Origin: Pseudomonadota bacterium | GTDB taxonomy: Bacteria > Pseudomonadota > Alphaproteobacteria > Sphingomonadales > Sphingomonadaceae | Direction: 5' to 3' | DNA length: 64,000 nt | Assembly (NCBI GenBank): GCA_023457895.1 | Contig: JAEXAY010000032.1 | Span: 1 to 64,000, forward strand | Shown here: positions 34,867-41,721 of the stretch, one piece after another | How positions within the stretch are numbered: position 1 is the first letter of the stretch | How the letters are laid out: every line of letters starts with the position of its first letter | Translations under genes and position numbers: made by a program | Notes under the pieces: generated by a model | The model's database searches: none | Told to the model about the DNA's origin: nothing | Seen by the model: the letters and a program-made list of their open reading frames with translations, nothing else

Positions 34867-35726
34867 TCGAGCTTTGGGGATATCACTCGCATTACGGATC
34901 GACCACCTCGAATCAGTTTCCACTCTCCGTCGATCTGCACTTCCTTGACCTCCAGACGTATGGTCATTCTTACCCCTTCACGCATCTTCGCAGGAAATCC
35001 CTTTTCTTGGATAGCGGCTAACACTTTGGCGTCGCGCATTACCGCATCAAACTCTGGCAAACCATCGGGTTTAAATGTCCATGTTCTGGGCGTGTGAAGT
35101 AAAGCCGGCTTCACCAAAACAACTTCTAATACAGGGCGGGTAATGCGTTCGGGAACATCAGCCTGCTGCGGGTCGAACAGGCCCGCCTCTTCGGCAAAAT
35201 GGTTCGACCTTACGATAGATATTTCCGTTCCCGTGGGTTCATCTTTAATGGCCACTGATGTGATTGACGGTTCACGCTCAAGGGTGCGAAATAACTTTCG
35301 CCGGGCCGTTCGAACCGCTGGATCCGATTTGGTTTGCTCTTCAATCCGTTTGAGGGTCGATCTATCATTTTCGTCGAAATCGTCGCCAAAATAAGCGTCA
35401 TACGTTGGAATGGCTGTTACGAGTGTAAATGAAGCCAGCCCCAACAACAGTTTGCGAGAGCGCGGCGGCGCCTTTTCTGCTCCCTTCTCTATACGCTCCA
35501 GCGTTGGCTCGATATTTCGGTCAAACCATTCAACGATGGTGTTGAACACATTGGAGCCTTTGTCGACGGTTAGCAGCTCTACCTTTACATCGGTGCCGGG
35601 GTTGGTTGCTTGCGCCAACGCCCGAAGAGTCTCGACCCAATCAATGGCTGCTTGGGATATAATCTCAAGATCGGCCGTCTCGCCGTCTTTAAGTCCGAAA
35701 TAAAGGCTAACTGTTTCTGACGACAT
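34863..35726 (-). CDS. Passenger protein of the IS1595-family element, unknown function
   Basis: 287 aa. The N-terminal part (SLYFGLKDGETADLEIISQAAIDW) looks like a small alpha/beta domain, a hydrophobic segment at about 92-110 (LLLGLASFTLVTAIPTY) could span the membrane, and the C-terminal 170 residues are mixed alpha/beta ending in a beta-rich segment (RLEVKEVQIDGEWKLIRGG). I do not recognise the family. It lies inside the terminal repeats, so it moves with the element. The start ATG lies about 70 bases from the right end, and that gap probably holds its promoter. Confidence 0.7.
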   Translation of the reverse strand: MSSETVSLYFGLKDGETADLEIISQAAIDWVETLRALAQATNPGTDVKVELLTVDKGSNVFNTIVEWFDRNIEPTLERIEKGAEKAPPRSRKLLLGLASFTLVTAIPTYDAYFGDDFDENDRSTLKRIEEQTKSDPAVRTARRKLFRTLEREPSITSVAIKDEPTGTEISIVRSNHFAEEAGLFDPQQADVPERITRPVLEVVLVKPALLHTPRTWTFKPDGLPEFDAVMRDAKVLAAIQEKGFPAKMREGVRMTIRLEVKEVQIDGEWKLIRGGRSVMRVISPKLD

Positions 35727-35776
35727 ACATTCCCCTCAGGTCGAGGAATTTGCCACAATCCTACTGAGAGTCAATC

Positions 35777-35800
35777 ACGTATGCGAAGGGGATAATCGCC
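35777..35800 (-). repeat. Right terminal inverted repeat of the IS1595-family element
   Basis: Read on the minus strand it begins GGCGATTATCCCCTTCGC and ends ATACGT, 22 of 24 matches to the left end. It is followed at once by the AACTTGTTT direct repeat. Confidence 0.92.
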
Positions 35801-35883
35801 AACTTGTTTCAGGGTCCGTAGCTACCGCGCGCGCTCGATGGCTTCGGGTCTATGGATGCTGAAACAAGTTCAGCATGACGCGA
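35801..35883. repeat. Right part of the interrupted family-A palindromic repeat
   Basis: Begins with the duplicated AACTTGTTT, completes the first hairpin (CCTGAACTTGTTTCAGG once the IS is removed) and holds the second, opposite hairpin GCTGAAACAAGTTCAGC before CATGACG. Two similar copies lie in the nuo operon at 53509 and 58875. Confidence 0.85.
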
Positions 35884-35896
35884 TCAAAGAACCCTG

Positions 35897-36796
35897 TCAT
35901 CCATCCTTGAAGGCTGCCGCCCGCGCTACCAGCCTTTGTGCCTGTACCAGATGCGGCCGGTCCACCATCCGCCCGTCAATCTGCACCGTTCCTGCCCCGT
36001 CGGCGGCATCTTCGAAGGCGGCGATGATGCGCTGCGCGTCTTCGATCTGGCGCTCGGTGGGCAGATAGGCGGCGTTGATCGTCTCGACCTGCGCGGGGTG
36101 GATGGCGAGCCTTCCGGTAAAGCCTTCGCGGTAGCTCCATTCGCTCGAGTCCTTCAACGCGGCGAGGTCGCGAAAGTCGGCCATCAGCGTGTCGATCGCC
36201 TGTCTTCCGGCCGCGTGCGCCGCAATCAGCGTCAGGCTGCGCACCATGCGGAAGGCTTCGTAGAAGCGCCCGTCGGGGAGCCGGTTGCCGAGCGCGCCGA
36301 GCGCGGTGCCAAGATCTTCCGCCCCCCAGGTGAGGCCCTGCAGGCGCGGCAGCGGCGTGTCGGCAAACTCGCCGAGCTTGAGCACGGCGCGCGGGGTTTC
36401 GGTCGCGACCGGCAGGATACGGGTCGAACCGGCGTCCAGCGCGGCATTTTTCTCTGCCTTGTCGAGCAGTTTGGACAGTTTGACGAGATCTGCAACGCCC
36501 TCGCTCTTGGGGAGCATGATGCCATCGGGCGCGGCGCCGAGGACGGCCGCGATATCATCGCCGGTGCGGCCGGTGTCGAACGCATTGACCCGCACCCATG
36601 TTTGATAGCCGCGCCCGCCTTTGGGCCGTTCGGCAAGGAAGGCGGCGGTGAGGCTGCGCGCGGCATCCTTGTTGGGTTCGGCGACCGCATCTTCAAGATC
36701 GACGATGACCGCGTCGGCCCCGCTTGCATCGGCCTTGCCGAGCTTCTTTTCGCTGTCGCCGGGGATGAACAGCCAGCTGCGCGGATCGGCGATCAT
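35897..36796 (-). CDS. CitE-like CoA-ester lyase (HpcH/HpaI aldolase fold)
   Basis: 299 aa. The typical opening RSWLFIPGDSEKKLGKA, the metal-site segment VIVDLEDAV, an LPKSEG segment and WGAEDLGTALGA are present. Family members cleave or form malyl-CoA, citramalyl-CoA or citryl-CoA thioesters; no citrate lyase alpha or gamma genes are nearby, so a CoA-ester lyase in acid assimilation is likelier. The ATG at 36796 overlaps the stop of the MaoC gene (ATGA), and both proteins probably act on the same CoA intermediate. Confidence 0.85.
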   Translation of the reverse strand: MIADPRSWLFIPGDSEKKLGKADASGADAVIVDLEDAVAEPNKDAARSLTAAFLAERPKGGRGYQTWVRVNAFDTGRTGDDIAAVLGAAPDGIMLPKSEGVADLVKLSKLLDKAEKNAALDAGSTRILPVATETPRAVLKLGEFADTPLPRLQGLTWGAEDLGTALGALGNRLPDGRFYEAFRMVRSLTLIAAHAAGRQAIDTLMADFRDLAALKDSSEWSYREGFTGRLAIHPAQVETINAAYLPTERQIEDAQRIIAAFEDAADGAGTVQIDGRMVDRPHLVQAQRLVARAAAFKDG

Positions 36797-37257
36797 CGGG
36801 AGGCCTTCGGCTTCTTGCGCTGGAGCCCCGAGCGTTTGCAACTCGCCACCAGTTCGTCATGCTGGTTATAGGCGCGATGCAGGAACGTGACGATGCCCTG
36901 GTCGGGCCGCGATTTGCTCTCCCGGAGATCGATCACCTCGGTCTCGATCCGCACCGTATCTCCGTGAAACAGCGGCTTGGGAAAGCGCACCTCGTCCCAG
37001 CCCAGATTGGCGACCGCGGTGCCGAGCGTCGTGTCGCCCACCGAAATGCCGACCATCAGCCCGAGCGTGAAGCAACTGTTGACGAGCCGCTGGCCATATT
37101 CGGTCTCGGTGCGGCAATATTCCTCGTCGAGGTGAAGCTGCGCGGGATTATGCGTGAGCGCGGAAAAGAACACATTGTCCGCCTCGGTGATGGTGCGGCG
37201 GAGCGCGTGCTGGAAGGTCTGCCCGACCTCCAGTTCATCAAACCAAAGTCCGGCCAT
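36793..37257 (-). CDS. MaoC-family hydratase (hot-dog fold)
   Basis: 154 aa, one hot-dog domain. The hydratase-helix region reads ITEADNVFFSALTHNPAQLH, then LDEEYCR and a VNSCFTLGLMVGISV helix. Members hydrate enoyl-CoA-type substrates. It is translationally coupled to the CitE-like lyase, suggesting successive steps on one CoA ester, perhaps of the mesaconyl/methylmalyl type; the substrate itself cannot be read from sequence. Confidence 0.85.
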   Translation of the reverse strand: MAGLWFDELEVGQTFQHALRRTITEADNVFFSALTHNPAQLHLDEEYCRTETEYGQRLVNSCFTLGLMVGISVGDTTLGTAVANLGWDEVRFPKPLFHGDTVRIETEVIDLRESKSRPDQGIVTFLHRAYNQHDELVASCKRSGLQRKKPKASR

Positions 37258-37284
37258 GTCCTGTCCTCATATGTTCTTGAAAAT

Positions 37285-37361
37285 TGGTGGGCCCGGCAGG
37301 ACTCGAACCCGCGACCTAGCCGTTATGAGCGGCCAGCTCTAACCAACTGAGCTACAGGCCC
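37285..37361 (-). tRNA. tRNA with anticodon CAT, most likely tRNA-Ile2 (lysidine type)
   Basis: 77 bases on the minus strand: acceptor GGGCCTG pairs with CGGGCCC, discriminator A, CCA encoded (37287-37285), anticodon loop CTCATAA. The C4-G69 and C5-G68 pairs recognised by TilS in E. coli tRNA-Ile2 are both present, favouring an AUA-reading isoleucine tRNA over elongator Met. Some tools would label it Met. Confidence 0.9.
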
Positions 37362-37409
37362 CACCTGACTGCTGCCGATAGCGAAGCGCGCGGGACGGGG
37401 CAAGCGGTG

Positions 37410-39041
37410 TTAGTGTGCGCCGCTGCCGCGTTCATCCTGTTGCGCGGCAGGCAGATAGAGGGTGAAGGCTTCATTGCCGATATCGAGCCGCCCGCCGAGC
37501 GAGCGCGCGAGGTTGATGACTAGCCGCAGCGAAAAGCCGAGGCTCAGCATCGCGGCATCGGGGGCATCGCCTTCGGGTGAAAAGCCGGGGTCGAGCAACA
37601 GCGGTTCTGAAAGACCGCGCAGGCTTGCGGGGCGGCCCACCGAGAAGCGGATCATGCCCGGCGCCCGTGCAGCATTTCCGGCAATCGTTTCGCCTGGTGC
37701 GCCTACCTCGATCAGCGCGCTCAACAGGCGGCCGATCAGCCGCCGAGCCTGCGCCGGGTCTGCATCGAGCATCGGAAGCCCGTCGGCCAGTTCGATGCGC
37801 AGACGCACCTGGCGCTGGTCGGAAACGCGGTCAAGTTCTGCAGCCAGTGTTTCGATCACGCGTTCGACCGCGATGCTTCCCTCCTCGATCACCAGCGTAT
37901 CGCTGTCGAGCCGCGCGGCGAGGTCGAGGTCTGAAAAGATCGTCATCAACCGGTTGCTGTCCCCGATAATCTCGTCCGCCATCGCGCGGTAACGCTGCGG
38001 CACGGGGCCGAACATCTGGTTGTCGATCATCTGGGCAAAGCCTGAAATCGCGTTGAGCGGTGTTCGCAGTTCGTGGATGAGCTGACGCATCGATTCTCCG
38101 AAACTGGCTGATCCGAGCACCTTGTCGAACGGGACCGGATTGGCGGTTTCGCCGGGCCGCGGACGGCGCGCACTGCCCTTGTAGCCGAGAAACTGCCCCG
38201 TCGCGGTATCGAACAGCGGCGTTGCACTGAAACGCCATTCGCCGCCGAGCCGGGCATCCCCTTCAAGCTGCATCCGGGCGCTGGCAATGGGTGAGCGTTG
38301 GCGGAACGCCCCGGCGGAATAGGCATCGGTGCCCGATTCGCCGTCAAACGCCGGTTCGGCAATGCTTATGCCGATGATCGCGCCGCGATAGCTGTTGTCG
38401 GTCCAGCAAATCACGCCATCGGCGCCGGTCTCAAAGCGGAAAGGCGTGTCGACGGGCTCGGTGCTGACCGGCTGTTGCTGACGTCCGGCACGATAGGCCT
38501 CGATGCGGCGGACCAGTTCGCTGATCTGCGTGCCATGCGGCGGGACCTGATTTGCGTCCGCTGTCTCCGCCGCCGGTGCGATGCCGGCAAGCGCCGCTGC
38601 GTCGGCGCCGAGACGGAAATCGATTGCACCAAAGGCCTGGAGCGCGCGCTCCACGTCGATGCCAAGATCGCGCCGCTCGCGCAGGATCGTGCGGGCGAGC
38701 GGGGTTGTCAGCGGAATCAAGGTCAGCCATGCCTCATCCGATAGCTGCACCTCGGACAGGAGCGCATGGGCTACGGGCGCCGAATCGCCGCCGTAGAAGG
38801 CGACGAGCGGGACGAAATGGCAGCGGCGGGCGATCGCGCGCGCGGTCGCGGTCCGGTGCGCGAGCGGTACCCGGCGTTTCAATTCGGACAAACGGGTCAG
38901 CGCTGCGGATACCAGCTCGGACGAAATCTCGTCACCCTTCTGCGCGAGCAGATCGCTGAGCTGCGACCAGGCGGTCGCCTGCTGATTTTCACTTGCGGGA
39001 TCGGCGCGCAACACCGTATCGATCATGTCGTCGTAGCGCAC
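37410..39041 (-). CDS. Soluble sensor histidine kinase with a degenerate ATP-binding domain
   Basis: 543 aa without membrane segments. Residues 1-145 are helical and DUF2336-like (RERRDLGIDVERALQAFGA), about 200-295 a PAS-like domain, then HisKA with His323 in LIHELRTPLNAISGFAQM. The ATPase part is odd: the N-box lacks its Asn (LIGRLLSALIEVG) and I see no DxGxG, although the late GFSLRLVINLARSLGGRL is kept. It may have lost kinase activity or act as a phosphotransfer scaffold. It is divergent from an Lrp regulator across a 159-base region that must hold both promoters. Confidence 0.8.
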   Translation of the reverse strand: MRYDDMIDTVLRADPASENQQATAWSQLSDLLAQKGDEISSELVSAALTRLSELKRRVPLAHRTATARAIARRCHFVPLVAFYGGDSAPVAHALLSEVQLSDEAWLTLIPLTTPLARTILRERRDLGIDVERALQAFGAIDFRLGADAAALAGIAPAAETADANQVPPHGTQISELVRRIEAYRAGRQQQPVSTEPVDTPFRFETGADGVICWTDNSYRGAIIGISIAEPAFDGESGTDAYSAGAFRQRSPIASARMQLEGDARLGGEWRFSATPLFDTATGQFLGYKGSARRPRPGETANPVPFDKVLGSASFGESMRQLIHELRTPLNAISGFAQMIDNQMFGPVPQRYRAMADEIIGDSNRLMTIFSDLDLAARLDSDTLVIEEGSIAVERVIETLAAELDRVSDQRQVRLRIELADGLPMLDADPAQARRLIGRLLSALIEVGAPGETIAGNAARAPGMIRFSVGRPASLRGLSEPLLLDPGFSPEGDAPDAAMLSLGFSLRLVINLARSLGGRLDIGNEAFTLYLPAAQQDERGSGAH

Positions 39042-39200
39042 GAAACCGTGTCTCCCCGTTGACGTCCCGTGAATGGCGACGCCACAAAAACCTAACGAAT
39101 TACTTACGAATATCGTGAACGAAGCGTTGCCGTAAAGAGGCGAAAATGCAGCGTAACACTATGGGACAATTGCAAACTGCTGAAATTTTATTATGAGATA

Positions 39201-39701
39201 ATGAAAGAATCAGAACGGAAATTACCGGCTATGGCTTTATCAAAATTCGACGAAATTGACATGCAAATCCTGCGAGAGCTGCAGGAAAACGGACGAATGA
39301 CCAATGTCGAACTGGCCGACCGCGTCGGGTTGACCGCCCCGCCCTGCCTGCGCCGCGTCCGAAGCCTCGAAGAAGCGGGAATCATCCGGGCATATCATGC
39401 CGATCTCGATCCTAATGCTCTCGGATACAGCATCACCGTGTTCGCGATGGTGAGCCTCAAGAGCCAGGCCGAAGCCGACCTGCAAGCATTTGAAGACCAT
39501 GTCGCGACGCTCCCGGAAGTACGCGAATGCTACATGCTGAACGGGGAAATCGACTTTATCCTCAAGGTCGTAGCGCGTGATTTGCAGAGCTTTCAGCAGT
39601 TCCTGACCTCGAAACTCACGTCGGCGCCGAACGTCAACAGCGTCAAGACATCGCTGACGATTCGCACTTCAAAGCAGATGCCCGGCATTCCGCTTACCTG
39701 A
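39201..39701 (+). CDS. Lrp/AsnC-family transcriptional regulator
   Basis: About 166 aa: an N-terminal winged helix-turn-helix (FDEIDMQILRELQENGRMTN, then DRVGLTAPPCLRRV) and a C-terminal RAM/AsnC effector domain (LKSQAEADLQAFE, then CYMLNGEIDFILKV). It would sense an amino acid. The ATG at 39201 or the one at 39231 could be the start; neither has a strong ribosome-binding site. A clear terminator lies 42 bases after the stop. Confidence 0.9.
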   Translation: MKESERKLPAMALSKFDEIDMQILRELQENGRMTNVELADRVGLTAPPCLRRVRSLEEAGIIRAYHADLDPNALGYSITVFAMVSLKSQAEADLQAFEDHVATLPEVRECYMLNGEIDFILKVVARDLQSFQQFLTSKLTSAPNVNSVKTSLTIRTSKQMPGIPLT

Positions 39702-39742
39702 TGCGTTAATCCACGGCTGAGACGGCGGCTGCCAAGCCGGTC

Positions 39743-39773
39743 AAAAAAGGGAGGCCCGAGTCCTCCCTTTTTC
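39743..39773. terminator. Rho-independent terminator, probably bidirectional
   Basis: AAAAAGGGAGG (39744-39754) and CCTCCCTTTTT (39762-39772) form a perfect stem around CCCGAGT, with a T run on one side and an A run on the other. It lies between the convergent Lrp and TPR-like genes and can serve both. Confidence 0.9.
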
Positions 39774-39790
39774 TTTGTCTTTTTAAAAGC

Positions 39791-41119
39791 TTATCTCTTT
39801 ACGCCAGTATCGACATAGGTCGACCACATCTTGGCGATGGCTGCGCGGGTGCCGCCCACCTTGGCGAAGGCTGCTTTTGCACCGGCCTTGTCACCCTGCT
39901 TGGCAAGCGCAATACCGAGACGGGTGTTGATGAGATCAGCGTCTACGCCGCCCTTTTCGAGTGCCAGCTGATACATTGCCGCCGCCTTGGCATATTCATT
40001 ATGGTTCAGCCACGCGTCAGCAGTCGACTTGGCGATGCGGCCGTTGGCCGCGGAACGGGCCGACGCTTCGCTGCCAGACAGCGATGCCTTGGTATCGGTC
40101 GCAAGGCGGGCACGCTGCTTGGTTTCGCGATCCTTCATTTCGGCCGCTGCGGCAGCACCAACCGTCACCTTGGAACGCGCCTCATTGATCGCCGCGAGCG
40201 ATTCGGCGGGCAGGCCTTCTTCAGCCGCGAGATAGGAATAGGTCGCGTAATCATAATCGTCGGCCATCACACCGGCCGTTGATTTGAGCCGCAGAAGATC
40301 GAGCTTCGCATCGGTTGCAGCAGTCTGCTGAAGTTGCACTGCAATCGCATTTTCCCAATAAGCCTTGGTCGGGAAATGCTGCAGGCGGCCAAGGACGAAT
40401 TCCATCATTTCGGCTTTGCGGCCTGCCTTCTGCAAAGCCAGCGCCGGGCGGCTGAACAGTTCTTCGCTCATCGGCTGGCCCGAAGTCTGGCGTGCCGCAA
40501 TCGCCTCGCGCGCCATCTTGATCCCTTGCTCGGTCTGTCCGCCCTGGAGATAGGCGTCCATCAAGATCGGGTCAGCATCCTTGTTGCCAAGCTGCCTGGC
40601 GACGGTCAGGCGCTCAATGGCTTTGGCGTAATCCTTGGCTTCGTAGGCAAAAGCACCGGCGAAATAATTATAGGCGGGAGCCTTGGCAGGATCTGCTTTG
40701 CCGGATGCAAGGATGCGCTCGATGGCGGCGCGCTGTCCCGGCTTGTCGTCGGTGTTGATTGCGACCTGAAGCTGATATTCGCCTACGAAAGCCTGCTCGT
40801 CGCCATTGTTCGCCACCGGAACCAGCGCGTCGATAGCGGGCTTGGCGGCGAGATAGGCGGCCTTGGCTTCCGCCTTCTTGGCGGTGGCGCCTGCGGCATT
40901 GCCGCTCGCCTGCAGCTTCTTCGCTTCCTCGTTCAGTGTCTGAGCCTGCTGCAGCGCTGCCTGTGCGGCGCCAGCGGCGGCCTTGAATTCCTTGCTATAT
41001 TCGGCCTTCGCGGCCTTTTCTGCCTTTTTCTGGGCAAACACCGGCGTTGCGGCGCCCGCAAGCGTTGCAACCATGGCGAAACCAGCAGCCGAAAGTGCCA
41101 GACGGGAAATCGAACGCAT
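39791..41119 (-). CDS. Exported TPR-like repeat protein of unknown function
   Basis: 442 aa. A signal peptide ends at about residue 29 (PVFAQ), followed by an Ala/Lys-rich helical stretch and repeated helix pairs resembling tetratricopeptide repeats (AYNYFAGAFAYEAKDYAKAI, DADPILMDAYLQGGQTEQGI and DAWLNHNEYAKAAAMYQLAL), so it is probably a protein-binding scaffold in the periplasm. ATG 41119 is chosen because GGAGGATT lies just upstream; the frame is open to 41197. Confidence 0.75.
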   Translation of the reverse strand: MRSISRLALSAAGFAMVATLAGAATPVFAQKKAEKAAKAEYSKEFKAAAGAAQAALQQAQTLNEEAKKLQASGNAAGATAKKAEAKAAYLAAKPAIDALVPVANNGDEQAFVGEYQLQVAINTDDKPGQRAAIERILASGKADPAKAPAYNYFAGAFAYEAKDYAKAIERLTVARQLGNKDADPILMDAYLQGGQTEQGIKMAREAIAARQTSGQPMSEELFSRPALALQKAGRKAEMMEFVLGRLQHFPTKAYWENAIAVQLQQTAATDAKLDLLRLKSTAGVMADDYDYATYSYLAAEEGLPAESLAAINEARSKVTVGAAAAAEMKDRETKQRARLATDTKASLSGSEASARSAANGRIAKSTADAWLNHNEYAKAAAMYQLALEKGGVDADLINTRLGIALAKQGDKAGAKAAFAKVGGTRAAIAKMWSTYVDTGVKR

Positions 41120-41306
41120 TAAATAATCCTCCAACCAGTTCATCATCGTTTGCGATGGCCGTTTCTTTGCTCCCGCACATATCGGCGGGAAAGCCAAAGC
41201 TCAAGTCACCCAACGCTTGAAAGCGGCAATAGGATGCAACCAATGAATGGCGGTTGAATAGTGGTAAAAGGAAGAGTTCAGCTAAGCGGCGGCGGACGGC
41301 CGTGGA

Positions 41307-41600
41307 TCACAGCGTAGCGATCCGCTGGCGAATCCGCCGGACGATGGCCGGATCACCCGGCGCGCCGGACGCGGCTTCCTGGGCGAGTTCCACAAGGTCA
41401 TCCACGCCGAAGGTCGCGCTCAGCCCCTTGAGCCGCCACGCCGAAATACGCCAGTTGGCATCGCAGCGCGAGCGGGCAAGCATATCGGCATGGCGCCGCG
41501 CCCCTTCGACAAAGGTCGCGCGCAGATCCTGCGCCAGTGCGGGATTTCCTCCCGCAGCCCGGGCGACAGTTGCGTTGAAGGGATGGCGTGCAATCGACAT
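41307..41600 (-). CDS. Hpt-like domain protein lacking the phosphorylatable histidine
   Basis: 97 aa, a single helical bundle. The motif that in phosphotransfer proteins reads HxLKG is here AWRLKGLSATFG, so the acceptor His is replaced by Trp. The rest (LVELAQEAASGAPGDPAIV) fits the fold. I recognise similar His-less forms as recurrent in sphingomonads. ATG 41600 is the first start giving only this domain; the open frame upstream overlaps the divergent 808-aa gene. It may bind a response regulator without transferring phosphate. Confidence 0.65.
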   Translation of the reverse strand: MSIARHPFNATVARAAGGNPALAQDLRATFVEGARRHADMLARSRCDANWRISAWRLKGLSATFGVDDLVELAQEAASGAPGDPAIVRRIRQRIATL

Positions 41601-41721
41601 GGCCGCATATTTGCCATGTTTATGGTTAACTTTCGGTATATAGAGCAGCAGACGCCAAACAGGCCAAAACAGGGATCGCCGGACAAGGCGGCCGCTCGCC
41701 GGGAAGAAATCGAGGTCATTT

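Larger units (their letters stand above)
33619..35800 (+). mobile_element. IS1595-family insertion element with passenger ORFs, 2182 bp
   Basis: Bounded by 24-bp terminal inverted repeats: the left end (33619-33642) and the complement of the right end (35777-35800) both begin GGCGATTATCCCC and end GCATACGT, matching at 22 of 24 positions. The 9-bp sequence AACTTGTTT flanks both sides (33610-33618 and 35801-35809); known IS1595 elements duplicate 8 bp, so one base may match by chance. It carries a transposase, a 56-codon ORF antisense to its 3' end, a small membrane-protein ORF and a 287-aa gene of unknown role. All outer boundaries look intact, so it may still be mobile. Confidence 0.92.
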
